In this document: in pieces, positions 38,005 to 46,238 of the stretch | How positions within the stretch are numbered: position 1 is the first letter of the stretch | Layout of the letters: every line of letters begins with the position of its first letter | Assembly (NCBI GenBank): GCA_028712565.1 | Contig: JAQTPW010000006.1 | Location: 1 to 59,693 of the forward strand | Source: Minisyncoccota bacterium | GTDB taxonomy: Bacteria; Patescibacteriota; Minisyncoccia; Minisyncoccales; JAQTPW01 | Length of the DNA: 59,693 nt | Direction of reading: 5' to 3' | Notes under the pieces: generated by a model | Databases searched by the model: none | Seen by the model: the letters and a program-made list of their open reading frames with translations, nothing else | Told to the model about the DNA's origin: nothing | Program-made: the position numbers and the translations under genes

Positions 38005-39069
38005 ATGAAAAACCAATTTCCAATTTTCAAAACAAAAACAAAAGGGGCAAACCAGAAATTTAATCTCAATGATCCGAAAGAAAGAGAAAAATATTTTAAT
38101 TTGAAAGCCGGCCCTGAAATTGAAAAACTAAAGGCCTATTTGGAAAAAAACACTTTTATTGCCTATCTTTTGGGAAAGAAGAGCTCGGGGAAGGGGACCT
38201 ATGCAAAAATGTTTGCCGAAATAATAGCCCCTGACAAAATAGATCACTTTTCAGTTGGGGACATGATAAGATCAGTTGATGGGGAATTAAAAGATAAAAA
38301 GAAAAAAGAAGAATTAATAAATTTCCTAAAAAATAATTACAGAGGCTGGCTGCCTCTTGAAGAAATAATTTCTGCTCTTGAAAAAAGAAGCACAAAAACC
38401 CTTTTGCCGACAGAATTGATTCTAGCTTTAGTAAAAAGAGAAATAGAAAAACGGGGAAAGAAGGCAATTTTTATTGATGGTTTTCCGAGAGATCTAGATC
38501 AAATTTCTTACTCTTTATTTTTTCGAGATTTAATCGGCTACAGGGACGATCCGGATGTCTTCATTTTAATCGATGTGCCAGAAAGCGTAATTGATGAAAG
38601 GATAAAATGGCGAAGGGTTTGTCCTCTTTGTAAAACCTCAAGAAACTTAAAATTGCTGCCGACTTCAAAAATCGGATATGATGAAAAGGAATTTTATTTG
38701 GTTTGTGATAATCCCGCTTGCAAAGAGGTAAGGATGGTTTCAAAAGAAGGGGATGAGCTGGGAACAAAACCAATTAAAAAAAGATTGATTTTGGATAAAA
38801 AATTGATAGATAAATCCTTTTCGCTTTACGGGATCCCGAAGATTTTTTTGAGAAATGCGATTCCCGTGAAAGAGGTTAAAAGCTATGTCGATGATTATGA
38901 AATCACGCCGGAATATTGCTATGAGTGGGATAAAAAAACGAAGAAAGTGAAAATAATTGAAAAACCTTGGTTAATTTCTGATGACTACGGGGTAAAATCT
39001 TACAGTTTATTAGCTCCTCCAGTTGCCGTGGCATTAATTAAACAAATGGCCGCAGCTCTAAAACTATAA
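38005..39069 (+). CDS. Adenylate-kinase-like nucleoside monophosphate kinase, large form
   Basis: 354 residues. P-loop GKKSSGKGT, NMP-binding FSVGDMIRS, FIDGFPRDLDQ and lid Cys pairs CPLC and CDNPAC. It is 130 residues longer than the operon-borne Adk at 56424, with extra N- and C-terminal parts. Probably a paralogue with a different nucleotide preference. Follows the ComEC-type gene directly, which would fit recycling of nucleotides from imported DNA (inference). Confidence 0.8.
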   Translation: MKNQFPIFKTKTKGANQKFNLNDPKEREKYFNLKAGPEIEKLKAYLEKNTFIAYLLGKKSSGKGTYAKMFAEIIAPDKIDHFSVGDMIRSVDGELKDKKKKEELINFLKNNYRGWLPLEEIISALEKRSTKTLLPTELILALVKREIEKRGKKAIFIDGFPRDLDQISYSLFFRDLIGYRDDPDVFILIDVPESVIDERIKWRRVCPLCKTSRNLKLLPTSKIGYDEKEFYLVCDNPACKEVRMVSKEGDELGTKPIKKRLILDKKLIDKSFSLYGIPKIFLRNAIPVKEVKSYVDDYEITPEYCYEWDKKTKKVKIIEKPWLISDDYGVKSYSLLAPPVAVALIKQMAAALKL

Positions 39070-39112
39070 ATTTTTAATAACAAATTCATTAAAAGATTGT
39101 TAAAGAATTTTC

Positions 39113-39142
39113 TTGACACTGATTTTAGCTGGATGGTAAAAT
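39113..39142 (+). promoter_or_regulatory. Promoter TTGACA-18-TAAAAT of the 6S-like RNA
   Basis: TTGACA (39113-39118) and TAAAAT (39137-39142) are 18 bases apart; predicted start near 39149. No reading frame follows. Confidence 0.7.
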
Positions 39143-39148
39143 ACAATT

Positions 39149-39316
39149 GACCCTGACCTTTCTAGCTAGATTCTGGGACAAACGCACTTTAAGGGAATTG
39201 GATATGATTGTAACCCGTGGGTTACATCTTAGATTCCCACTTTAATTTTTTTCCAGAAGAACTTCTAGAAGGGTAACGGGGCCACCAAAAAACCCTGCGA
39301 TTTAGCAGGATTTTTT
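39149..39316 (+). ncRNA. ssrS: 6S-like RNA candidate
   Basis: A strong promoter and a strong terminator (CCTGC 39294-39298/GCAGG 39305-39309, then TTTTTT) bound a 165-base non-coding transcript. It folds as one long irregular hairpin: CCTTTCTAG (39157-39165) with CTAGAAGG (39265-39272), TTCTGG (39171-39176) with CCAGAA (39253-39258), then a large two-sided internal loop of 14-16 bases, then GGGAAT with ATTCCC and the tip GTAACC/GGTTAC. A closing stem, central bubble and terminal stem is the 6S RNA layout that mimics an open promoter. The assignment is by architecture only. Confidence 0.5.
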
Positions 39317-39339
39317 GGTTGATGAAAAATATTTTAAAT

Positions 39340-39410
39340 TCGGGGTGCCGGGAATTGAACCCGGTTTACTACCACCCCAAGGTAGCGTACTGCCGGTATA
39401 CTACACCCCG
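39340..39410 (-). tRNA. tRNA-Pro(GGG)
   Basis: On the minus strand the acceptor CGGGGTG pairs with CACCCCG, the D-arm is GTAT/GTAC, the anticodon stem CTACC/GGTAG carries loop TTGGGGT with anticodon GGG, and the T-arm is CCGGG-TTCAATT-CCCGG. C1-G72 with A73 fits bacterial tRNA-Pro. CCA is not encoded. Confidence 0.95.
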
Positions 39411-39446
39411 CCACGTACAATTTTTCTACAAAAAATTTACGTGGCT
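39411..39446. repeat. Long A/T hairpin between tRNA-Pro and bL28
   Basis: CCACGTACAATTTTT pairs with AAAAAATTTACGTGG. It directly abuts the 5' end of the tRNA on the minus strand, so it may separate tRNA from the bL28 message as terminator or processing signal. Confidence 0.5.
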
Positions 39447-39473
39447 ACGGCGTTTAAAATCTGCAGAGAGATT

Positions 39474-39761
39474 TTATTTCGCCACGCCACTTTTTGTAGG
39501 AGTAGTTGTTTTCTCTGGTGTTTTAGTTTTTAGTTTTTGAGAATTTCCTTTGCTCAATGCTTTTATGCATTTTGTGCAAGCTATAATTCTTTTTCCGGCA
39601 AATTCTTTATAGGCAGGGGCTTGATTTCCCAAAGGAATTCTAACCCATTGCAAATTGGGGCGTTTTTTCAGTTTAATAGTCGGATTATATTTACCTCTGA
39701 GTTTTACTATTCTCCAGGCAAAGGAATATTTTTTTTCGCAGATTGTGCAGTGTTTTGGCAT
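39474..39761 (-). CDS. rpmB: Ribosomal protein bL28
   Basis: 95 residues. N-terminal CTICEKKYSFAWRIVKLRGK and the KRPNLQWVRIP, GKRIIACTKCIKAL segments are typical. Cysteines CxxC before and after suggest the zinc-binding form. The last 25 residues are a Lys/Thr-rich tail. Divergent from its plus-strand neighbours. Confidence 0.9.
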   Translation of the reverse strand: MPKHCTICEKKYSFAWRIVKLRGKYNPTIKLKKRPNLQWVRIPLGNQAPAYKEFAGKRIIACTKCIKALSKGNSQKLKTKTPEKTTTPTKSGVAK

Positions 39762-39812
39762 ATGTTTTGAACTTTATAGAAACTTGCAGCTGCGGCTGCG
39801 AAATTGGTAGAA

Positions 39813-39864
39813 GTTTATTGCAATTAATTTCAATAAGTTTCCATCAATTTCTATAAATTTCCAC
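39813..39864 (-). repeat. Degenerate microrepeat, GAAATTTAT type on the minus strand
   Basis: Reverse complement of the unit family found at 23813-23852 (GTGGAAATTTAT, GAAATTGAT, GAAACTTAT, GAAATTAAT). It lies upstream of bL28. Confidence 0.75.
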
Positions 39865-39932
39865 TAAATATTTTTACAAGGTATAATATAGCATAAGTTT
39901 TATTTTTTGCAAAGATCTGTTATTATTTATTT

Positions 39933-40538
39933 ATGCCAGATGTTTTTTTATCTAAAATTTTCCTTTATGTGATTATAGTTTTTTCAGCGGTTTTTCACGA
40001 ATACCTGCATGCTTGGACCGCTTATTATCTAGGAGATCCTACGGCAAAAAATTCCGGAAGATTGACCTTAAACCCAATAAAACATTTGGATCCCATTTGG
40101 ACGGTTTTAGTCCCATTATTCGGATTATTTTTTTTCAATAGCTTTGTCGGAATGGCAAAGCCGGTTCCTTACAACCCATATAATCTCCGCGACCAGAAAT
40201 ATGGATCAATTAAAGTGGGAATATCCGGGCCTCTGGCAAATTTTGCGATAGCTGCAATTTTTGGGTTGGTAATTCGTTTTTTCCAAATTCAGGGGACTCC
40301 TTATTTGTTCTTAAAATTGATTGTATATGTAAATATTTTTCTTGGTTTATTTAATTTAATTCCAGTGCCGCCCTTGGATGGATCAAAAATTTTGATGTTC
40401 TTTTTTCCCAGATCCAGATTTCTCCGATTTTTAGAATATTCTTTTTTGGGAATTTTCTTGGCTCTGGCAATAGCTTTTATGTTTTTGCCGCCTTTTGCAG
40501 ATTTCTCATATTTTATAATAACAGGTCGCAAATTTTAG
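39933..40538 (+). CDS. Site-2 protease family (M50) membrane metalloprotease
   Basis: 201 residues, six helices. The zinc motif is HEYLH in VFSAVFHEYLHAWTA, with the second site in FNLIPVPPLDGSKIL (NxxPxxxLDG). MAKPVPYNPYNLRD is family-typical. Acts on membrane-embedded substrates; target unknown. Confidence 0.92.
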   Translation: MPDVFLSKIFLYVIIVFSAVFHEYLHAWTAYYLGDPTAKNSGRLTLNPIKHLDPIWTVLVPLFGLFFFNSFVGMAKPVPYNPYNLRDQKYGSIKVGISGPLANFAIAAIFGLVIRFFQIQGTPYLFLKLIVYVNIFLGLFNLIPVPPLDGSKILMFFFPRSRFLRFLEYSFLGIFLALAIAFMFLPPFADFSYFIITGRKF

Positions 40539-40563
40539 CAGTTGCATTTTAACAGTTTTATAG

Positions 40564-40592
40564 TTGACTTTTATTTTTATATTTGTTAAGCT
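40564..40592 (+). promoter_or_regulatory. Putative promoter of the str operon, TTGACT-17-TAAGCT
   Basis: TTGACT (40564-40569) and TAAGCT (40587-40592) are 17 bases apart. If used, rpsL has a leader of about 240 bases that includes the structured element at 40684-40835. Confidence 0.4.
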
Positions 40593-40683
40593 ATTTTTAT
40601 GCATAGCTTGGACATTTAATTATTTTCGAAAATCTCGGAAATAAGATCCTGCAAAAGCAGGTTCTTCTTTTGAAAAATATATG

Positions 40684-40835
40684 CCCAGTAATACAATCTT
40701 GCACAATCCGCCCAGGGCGGATTGGCAGGAGAAAAATATTTCTTTTTTTAAAATTACTGGGGGAAATATATTTATAATAATTTAAAGAAAAATTGTTGCG
40801 AACCTACGGGTTCGCTGCAAGATTGATATACTGGG
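40684..40835 (+). promoter_or_regulatory. Structured leader of rpsL with two exclusive long-range pairings
   Basis: CCCAGTAAT (40684-40692) can pair with ATTACTGGG (40753-40761). The same CCCAGTA plus CAATCTTGCA (40694-40703) can instead pair with TGCAAGATTG (40816-40825) and TACTGGG (40829-40835), ending one base before the rpsL ATG. Between them are a perfect 10-base stem CAATCCGCCC/GGGCGGATTG (40704-40724) and GCGAACC/GGTTCGC (40798-40815). Confidence 0.6.
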
Positions 40836-40836
40836 T

Positions 40837-41247
40837 ATGCCCACTATTCGGCAATTAATAAAAAAAGGAAGAGAAAAAATTAAAAAGCGCAATAAAACGC
40901 CGGCTTTAAAATTTGGCTTTAACCCCAAAAAGAATCGGCCAAAGAATTTTCTCTCTCCTTTCAAAAGAGGAGTTTGTTTGAAAGTTTTCACCGTCACTCC
41001 TAAAAAGCCAAATTCTGCTTTGAGAAAAGTTGCCAGAGTCAGATTGACAAATAATACGGAAGTTACGGCTTATATTGCAGGCGAGGGCCATAATCTTCAG
41101 GAACACTCGATAGTTTTAATAAGAGGCGGCAGAGTAAAAGATTTGCCGGGCGTCAGATATCATATAGTTAGAGGAATCTTAGATGCAGCCGGAGTAGAGG
41201 GGAGAAAGCAGGAAAGATCAAAATATGGAGTTAAAAGAACAAAATAA
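40837..41247 (+). CDS. rpsL: Ribosomal protein uS12
   Basis: 136 residues. [11 protein letters not shown] start, [16 protein letters not shown], the decoding loop ([13 protein letters not shown]) and [14 protein letters not shown] are all conserved. Part of the decoding centre. A 10-residue insertion with Lys/Asn precedes the RGVCLKV strand. First gene of the str operon. Confidence 0.97.
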   Translation: MPTIRQLIKKGREKIKKRNKTPALKFGFNPKKNRPKNFLSPFKRGVCLKVFTVTPKKPNSALRKVARVRLTNNTEVTAYIAGEGHNLQEHSIVLIRGGRVKDLPGVRYHIVRGILDAAGVEGRKQERSKYGVKRTK

Positions 41248-41249
41248 AA

Positions 41250-41286
41250 ATTAGAATTTAGAAATTAGGATTTAGAATCTAGTAAG
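41250..41286 (+). repeat. Degenerate microrepeat between rpsL and rpsG, unit TTAGAATTTAGAA
   Basis: Variants TTAGAATTT, AGAAATTAG, GATTTAGAA, TCTAG fill the 41-base gap. Confidence 0.7.
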
Positions 41287-41288
41287 TT

Positions 41289-41753
41289 ATGGCAAAAAAA
41301 ATAAAAAGACAAATAATAGCTCCTGATTCGGTTTATAATAATGTCACCGTTGCAAAATTTATAAACCAAGTCATGAAATGCGGGAAAAAGACAATCGCCA
41401 GAAAAATTGTTTATGGCGCTTTTAATATTTTAAAAGAAAAAACAAAGAAAGAACCTTTGGAAGTTTTTGAAACTGCAGTTGAAAATGCTTCTCCAATGCT
41501 GGAAGTAAAACCAAAAAGAATCGGAGGCGCTACTTATCAGGTTCCAAGAGAAGTGAAAGGGGACAGGAGATTGACTTTGGCAATTCGCTGGATGTTATTG
41601 GCTGCAAGATCAAAAAAAGGAAAACCATTTAAGGAAAAATTAGCCGAAGAAATAATTAATGCGGCAAACAATACAGGGTCGGCAGTAAAGAGGAAAGAAG
41701 ATACTCATAGAATGGCAGAAGCAAACAGAGCTTTCGCGCACTTCGCGTGGTAA
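41289..41753 (+). CDS. rpsG: Ribosomal protein uS7
   Basis: 154 residues, full length, with [40 protein letters not shown], and the C-terminal [15 protein letters not shown]. Nucleates assembly of the 30S head. Confidence 0.97.
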   Translation: MAKKIKRQIIAPDSVYNNVTVAKFINQVMKCGKKTIARKIVYGAFNILKEKTKKEPLEVFETAVENASPMLEVKPKRIGGATYQVPREVKGDRRLTLAIRWMLLAARSKKGKPFKEKLAEEIINAANNTGSAVKRKEDTHRMAEANRAFAHFAW

Positions 41754-41760
41754 ATAGTTT

Positions 41761-41870
41761 GAAAAATCACAAATCACAAATTACAAATCCCAAACAAATT
41801 AAAAATAAAAAAATGGCCAATAGAATTTAGTTTTTGTTTGTAATTTGGTGCTTGTAATTTGGAATTTTTA
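41761..41870. repeat. Inverted microrepeat pair with no gene, between rpsG and fusA
   Basis: Left arm 41761-41799 (AAATCACAA, ATTACAAATCCC, AAACAAA) and right arm 41831-41870 (TTTGTTTGTAATTTGG, CTTGTAATTTGG) are of the same type and orientation as the arms around the S23 gene at 16691-17150. Only 31 bases lie between them. Confidence 0.75.
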
Positions 41871-41873
41871 TTT

Positions 41874-43964
41874 ATGCCTCGAATTTATCCATTAGAAAAA
41901 ATCAGAGATATAGGAATTATTGCTCATATTTCAGCAGGCAAGACGACAACGTCAACCTGCATTTTGTATCATACAGGAAAGGTCCATAAAATAGGAACTT
42001 TGGAAAAAGGAACAACTCCTTTGGACTGGATGGTCCAATCCCAGGAAAGAGCAATGACAATTATGGCAGCAGCCACCACTACTTATTGGAAGCCAGAGGG
42101 GAAAGACGAGTACCAGATAAATATTATTGATACGCCCGGCCACATTGATTTTACTGCTGAAGTCCAGAGATCTCTCCGCGTTTTGGATGGAGCTGTTGTT
42201 GTTTTTGATGGAGGAGCAGGAGTCCAGTCGCAGTCGGAAACCGTATGGAGACAGGCAGATCAGTTTAATGTTCCCCGAGTTTGTTTTGTTAATAAAATGG
42301 ACAAAGTCGGCGCTGACTTTGAAATGAATTTGGATTCTATTTCTAAAAGGTTAACCCAAAACGCAATTCCTGTGCAGATCCCTATTGGAGCCGAAGAAAA
42401 TCTTTCCGGGGTTATTGACTTGTTAAAAATGAAAGCATTGAAATTTGAAGGCACAGAAGGAGAAATTTTAAAAGAAGAAGATGTTCCCGAAGATTTAAAA
42501 GCTAAAGCTCAAGAATGGAGAAAAAAATTAATTGAAAAAATTGTAGCTGAAGACAATGTCCTTTTGGAAAAATATTTAGAAGGAAAAGAAATATCAATTG
42601 AAGAATTAAAGGCGGGCTTGAGGAAAGCAACTGTTTCCTGCCATTTGTTTCCAGTTTTTTGGGGATCTCTTTTCAAAAGAATAGGAGTCCAGCCGTTAAT
42701 TGATGCAATAGTCTATTATTTGCCGAGCCCTGCGGATTTGCCGCCCATTAAAGGCACTGATCCCAAAACCGGCAAAGAAGTTGAAAGAAAGCCGGAAGAT
42801 ACAGAGCCGCTTTCAGCTTTGGCATTTAAAATTATGACCGATCCTTTTGTCGGGACTTTGACTTTTTTTAGAATTTATTCAGGGCATTTGGTTAGAGGCT
42901 CTTATGTTTTAAATTCAATTACCGGAGAAAAAGAAAGAATAGGCAGGATATTAAGAATGCATGCTGATGAAAGGACCGACTTGGAAGAAGGGTTTGCCGG
43001 TGATATTTTGGCGACCGTGGGTTTGAAAAATACTTCCACTGGGAACACTTTGTGCGATGAAAATTCTCCAATTGTTTTGGAAAAAATAACTTTCCCAGAG
43101 CCCGTAATCGGAGTAAAAATTGAGCCAAAAACCAAAGCCGATCAGGAAAAAATGGGAATCGCCCTTAAAAAATTGGCTGAAGAAGATCCAACATTTAAAA
43201 TAAAAAGCGATTTGGAAACTGGAGAAACCGTCATTTCCGGAATGGGGGAGCTTCATTTGGAAATTATTATAGACAGGATGAAAAGGGAATTTAAAGTAGA
43301 AGCTAATGTCGGCAGACCTCAAGTAGCCTATAAAGAAACAATAAAAGGCGAGGCTGAAGCTGAAGGAAAATATATTAAACAGTCAGGAGGCAGAGGGCAA
43401 TATGGTCATGTTTGGTTGAGAGTAAAACCCAAAGAAAGAGGCCAGGGATTTGAATTTATTGATGAAATAAAAGGAGGAATTATTCCGCGTGAATTTATTC
43501 CAGCTATTGAAAAAGGAGTGAAAGAAGCTATGGACAAGGGAGTAGTTGCGGGTTATCCTTTGGTAGATATGGAGGCGGCTTTATACGATGGATCTTTCCA
43601 TGAAGTTGATTCTTCGGAAGTTGCCTTTAAAATCGCAGGATCTCTTGCTTTGCAGGAGGCTGCCAAAAGGGCAAGCGCAATTTTATTGGAACCAATAATG
43701 AAATTGGAAGTAATTGTTCCTGAAGAATTTTTTGGAGATGCAATCGGAGATTTGTCAGCCAGAAGAGGAAAAATTGAAGAAACAAAAGACAGATTAAATT
43801 TAAAAATAATCAATTCCAAAGTTCCTTTGTCTGAAATGTTTGGTTATGCTACATCTTTGAGGTCCTTGACAGAAGGCCGAGGAACTTTTACTATGGAATT
43901 TGACCATTATGAAGAAGTGCCGGCGAGCATTGCGAAAGAAATTGTTGAGGGGAAAAGAAAGTAA
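41874..43964 (+). CDS. fusA: Elongation factor G with unusual G1 and switch I
   Basis: 696 residues from ATG 41874; an in-frame TTG at 41859 lies in the repeat arm. Five EF-G domains in order; G3 DTPGHIDF and G4 NKMDK normal. The P-loop is AHISAGKTT with S20 where nearly all EF-G have Asp. Switch I is QERAMTI (R59 A60 M61 T62) instead of QERGITI. It translocates tRNA and mRNA on the ribosome. Confidence 0.95.
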   Translation: MPRIYPLEKIRDIGIIAHISAGKTTTSTCILYHTGKVHKIGTLEKGTTPLDWMVQSQERAMTIMAAATTTYWKPEGKDEYQINIIDTPGHIDFTAEVQRSLRVLDGAVVVFDGGAGVQSQSETVWRQADQFNVPRVCFVNKMDKVGADFEMNLDSISKRLTQNAIPVQIPIGAEENLSGVIDLLKMKALKFEGTEGEILKEEDVPEDLKAKAQEWRKKLIEKIVAEDNVLLEKYLEGKEISIEELKAGLRKATVSCHLFPVFWGSLFKRIGVQPLIDAIVYYLPSPADLPPIKGTDPKTGKEVERKPEDTEPLSALAFKIMTDPFVGTLTFFRIYSGHLVRGSYVLNSITGEKERIGRILRMHADERTDLEEGFAGDILATVGLKNTSTGNTLCDENSPIVLEKITFPEPVIGVKIEPKTKADQEKMGIALKKLAEEDPTFKIKSDLETGETVISGMGELHLEIIIDRMKREFKVEANVGRPQVAYKETIKGEAEAEGKYIKQSGGRGQYGHVWLRVKPKERGQGFEFIDEIKGGIIPREFIPAIEKGVKEAMDKGVVAGYPLVDMEAALYDGSFHEVDSSEVAFKIAGSLALQEAAKRASAILLEPIMKLEVIVPEEFFGDAIGDLSARRGKIEETKDRLNLKIINSKVPLSEMFGYATSLRSLTEGRGTFTMEFDHYEEVPASIAKEIVEGKRK

Positions 43965-43971
43965 TCCACAA

Positions 43972-44000
43972 TTGACAATTTTTACAAAATTAAATATCAT
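43972..44000 (+). promoter_or_regulatory. Possible internal promoter upstream of tuf, TTGACA-17-TATCAT
   Basis: TTGACA (43972-43977) and TATCAT (43995-44000) are 17 bases apart, a few bases after the fusA stop. It could provide extra tuf transcription. Confidence 0.5.
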
Positions 44001-44028
44001 ATAATATAAATTAATACCTATAAAAAAC

Positions 44029-44105
44029 AGGTAACAGTAAGCAATAAATAGTAAACCTAATAATTAATATTTAATTTGTTGACTGTTGATTGCTAACTGT
44101 TAACT
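44029..44105. repeat. Imperfect inverted microrepeat between fusA and tuf
   Basis: 44029-44056 and 44078-44105 are inverted repeats matching at 23 of 28 positions (type AACAGTTAGCAAT). The centre is 21 bases of A and T. Same architecture as 41761-41870 with a different unit. Confidence 0.75.
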
Positions 44106-44115
44106 AAAAATAAAT

Positions 44116-45315
44116 ATGGCAGAAAAAGAAAAATTTGTGAGGGGAAAGCCCCACGTAAACATTGGTACCATAGGCCACGTTGCCCATGGAAAAACCACAA
44201 CCACCGCAGCCATTTTGAAAGTAATGGCTCTAAAAGGCATGAAGGCCTCTACAAAAGGAGTTGATGATTTAAACGCAGCTCCTGAAGAAAAGGCAAGAGG
44301 GCTGACAATTTCTGTCAGTCACGTTGAATTTGAGAGCGACAAAAGGCACTATGCCCTGATTGATTGCCCCGGCCACGCCGATTATATTAAAAATATGATT
44401 ACTGGCGCTGCGCAAATGGATGGCGCAATTTTGGTTGTTTCAGCTCCTGATGGACCAATGCCTCAAACAAGAGAACACGTTTTGTTAGCAAGACAAGTCG
44501 GCCTTCCAGCTATGGTTGTGTTTTTGAATAAATGTGATCAAGTTGATGATCCAGAAATTATTGATTTGGTTGAGAGCGAAGTAAGAGAAATTTTGAAAAA
44601 ATACGAATTTCCCGGAGACACAACTCCAATAATAAGAGGATCTGCCATGAAAGCGCTTGAAGCAAAATCTCTTGACGATCCAGCGGCAAAACCTATTTTG
44701 GACTTGGTAAAAGCAGTTGATGATTTTGTCCCAGATCCAGTCAGGGAAATTGATAAGCCATTTTTAATGGCAATTGAAGATGTCTTTACTATAGCTGGCC
44801 GTGGGACAGTAGCTACTGGAAGAATTGAGAGAGGAGTAATTAGACCAAATGACGAGGCAGAATTAGTGGGAATTAAACAAACTATAAAAACTACAGTAGT
44901 CAGTTTGGAAATGTTTAATAAGACCTTGGACGAAGGTCAGGCAGGAGATAATGTTGGAATTTTATTGAGAGGCCTTAAAAAAGAAGATGTCGAAAGAGGC
45001 CAGATATTAGCAAAGCCGGGGAGTATTACTCCTCATGCAGAATTTGAGGGAGAAGTATACGTTTTGACAAAGGAAGAAGGCGGAAGACACACTCCATTCT
45101 TTACTGGATATAAACCCCAGCTTTATTTCAGAACAACTGACATAACAGGGGACGTAACCTTGCCCGAAGGAACTGAAATGGTGATGCCCGGGGATACTGC
45201 TAATTTGAAAGTAAAATTAATTGCTCCAATTGCAATGGAAGAGAAACAAAGATTTGCAATTAGAGAAGGTGGTAAGACCGTAGGAGCAGGAGTGGTGACA
45301 AAAATTATAAAATAG
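44116..45315 (+). CDS. tuf: Elongation factor Tu with Ala in the P-loop
   Basis: 399 residues. [13 protein letters not shown] has A23 where EF-Tu has Asp, and switch I reads [16 protein letters not shown] (catalytic His present), NKCD and GSA are normal, as are domains 2 and 3. It delivers aminoacyl-tRNA to the ribosome. No Shine-Dalgarno site. Confidence 0.97.
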   Translation: MAEKEKFVRGKPHVNIGTIGHVAHGKTTTTAAILKVMALKGMKASTKGVDDLNAAPEEKARGLTISVSHVEFESDKRHYALIDCPGHADYIKNMITGAAQMDGAILVVSAPDGPMPQTREHVLLARQVGLPAMVVFLNKCDQVDDPEIIDLVESEVREILKKYEFPGDTTPIIRGSAMKALEAKSLDDPAAKPILDLVKAVDDFVPDPVREIDKPFLMAIEDVFTIAGRGTVATGRIERGVIRPNDEAELVGIKQTIKTTVVSLEMFNKTLDEGQAGDNVGILLRGLKKEDVERGQILAKPGSITPHAEFEGEVYVLTKEEGGRHTPFFTGYKPQLYFRTTDITGDVTLPEGTEMVMPGDTANLKVKLIAPIAMEEKQRFAIREGGKTVGAGVVTKIIK

Positions 45316-45340
45316 ATTTTTAACGGGAGGTTCTTTAAAG

Positions 45341-45679
45341 ATGATAAAAGAGAAAGTAAAAGAAGAAACAGAAGTAAAATCAAAGCTGCGAATTAAATTG
45401 CGGGCTTATGACCATAAAGTAATTGATAACTCTGCAAAGCAAATTGTTGAGACCGCTTTAAGATATGGAGCTGAAGTTTTAGGCCCTGTGCCCTTGCCCA
45501 CAGAAATTACAAAATATACGGTCAATAGATCTTCTTTTGTCCATAAAGATGCGAGAGAACAGTTTGAGATGAGAATTCATAAAAGACTAATTGATATTTT
45601 AACTCCAAACCAAAAAGTAATTGATGCTTTGATGAGTTTAAATTTACCAGCCGGAGTGGATATAGAAATTAAAATGTAA
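45341..45679 (+). CDS. rpsJ: Ribosomal protein uS10
   Basis: 112 residues with a 12-residue charged N-terminal extension. [27 protein letters not shown], and [21 protein letters not shown] are typical. A GGGAGG site lies ahead. It ends the str transcript here and is cut off from the rest of the S10 operon by two hairpins, a terminator and a new promoter. Confidence 0.97.
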   Translation: MIKEKVKEETEVKSKLRIKLRAYDHKVIDNSAKQIVETALRYGAEVLGPVPLPTEITKYTVNRSSFVHKDAREQFEMRIHKRLIDILTPNQKVIDALMSLNLPAGVDIEIKM

Positions 45680-45763
45680 TCCAGTAGAGCAACTTCGACT
45701 CGCTTTGCGATTTTAAACCCGCCCCCATATGGGGGCGGGTTTGTCGAAGATGTCTTACTGGAT
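45679..45763. repeat. Nested palindromic element after rpsJ
   Basis: Starts at the last base of the rpsJ stop codon. ATCCAGTA (45679-45686) with TACTGGAT (45756-45763); CTTCGAC (45693-45699) with GTCGAAG (45743-45749); and a perfect 12-base inner stem AAACCCGCCCCC (45715-45726)/GGGGGCGGGTTT (45731-45742). Confidence 0.8.
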
Positions 45764-45771
45764 GTAAGTTA

Positions 45772-45803
45772 AGAAAACCGCTGCGAAGCGGTTTTCTGTT
45801 TGG
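45772..45803 (+). terminator. Intrinsic terminator of the str operon
   Basis: AGAAAACCGC (45772-45781) pairs with GCGGTTTTCT (45788-45797) across TGCGAA, then GTTTGG. The T run is imperfect. Confidence 0.6.
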
Positions 45804-45831
45804 AATTTTTTATTCAAGGAAAACTTTTTTG

Positions 45832-45903
45832 TTCGACTGTTGCTAGGCAGTAGATTTTCGACCAAATTTTTTAAAAATTTGAAATTCGTTCCAGTCGAAA
45901 ATC
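45832..45903. repeat. Palindromic element with competing arms
   Basis: GATTTTCGAC (45853-45862) pairs with GTCGAAAATC (45894-45903), enclosing CAAATTTTT/AAAAATTTG (45863-45881). TTCGACTG (45832-45839) can instead pair with CAGTCGAA (45892-45899), so the two folds exclude each other. Confidence 0.65.
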
Positions 45904-45980
45904 ACTTACTTGGCTAACCCGGTAGAGTAATTTGGACACAATTTTATTTTCCTTTTTGCTTCGGCAAAAGTCCAAATTCT

Positions 45981-46109
45981 TCTAACGGGGTTGACCCCGT
46001 TAGAGGTTCACCCAAAACCTCGGTATTATCTCCGGTAAAAGGCGAAGCCGACTTCGTCTCTGGAAAAAGTAATACAACGTCCTGTAGTAAACCTCTAACG
46101 GGGTTGACA
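45981..46109. repeat. Nested palindromic element with CTAACGGGGTTGAC ends
   Basis: TCTAACGGGG-TTGA-CCCCGTTAGA (45981-46004) is a hairpin. CCCCGTTAGAGGTT (45995-46008) also pairs with AACCTCTAACGGGG (46090-46103), enclosing GTATTA...TAATAC and CGAAG-CCGA-CTTCG. TCTAACGGGGTTGAC is repeated at 46094-46108, and its end is the -35 box of the rplC promoter. Confidence 0.75.
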
Positions 46110-46132
46110 TTATATTTGGCTTCTTGTATACT
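46104..46132 (+). promoter_or_regulatory. Promoter of the rplC operon, TTGACA-17-TATACT
   Basis: TTGACA (46104-46109) and TATACT (46127-46132) are 17 bases apart, the best promoter match in the window. Start near 46139, leader about 100 bases. The leader contains CGTCATATGACG (46163-46174) and AGTAC/GTACT (46159-46163/46189-46193). Confidence 0.8.
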
Positions 46133-46214
46133 GTCTATTATGAGTATACTATCTATTAAGTACGTCATATGACGGAAAAATAGAACAAGTACTAATCCGA
46201 ATTGAATTTAATTC

Positions 46215-46237
46215 ACGGGGTTAGTGCCCCGTTTTTT
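46215..46237 (+). terminator. Intrinsic attenuator directly before rplC
   Basis: ACGGGG-TTAGTG-CCCCGT (46215-46232) followed by six T, ending one base before the rplC ATG at 46239. Its position between promoter and first gene indicates attenuation of the ribosomal protein operon. Confidence 0.75.
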
Positions 46238-46238
46238 C

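Noticed and set aside
39315-39540. Two overlapping plus-strand frames of about 72 codons
   Set aside because: They cross tRNA-Pro, the hairpin and the end of bL28 in antisense.
45944-46168. 74-codon minus-strand frame with NPVRG and LTGSTPL-like stretches
   Set aside because: The repeated peptide words come from the CTAACGGGGTTGAC palindromes, and the frame covers the rplC promoter on the opposite strand.
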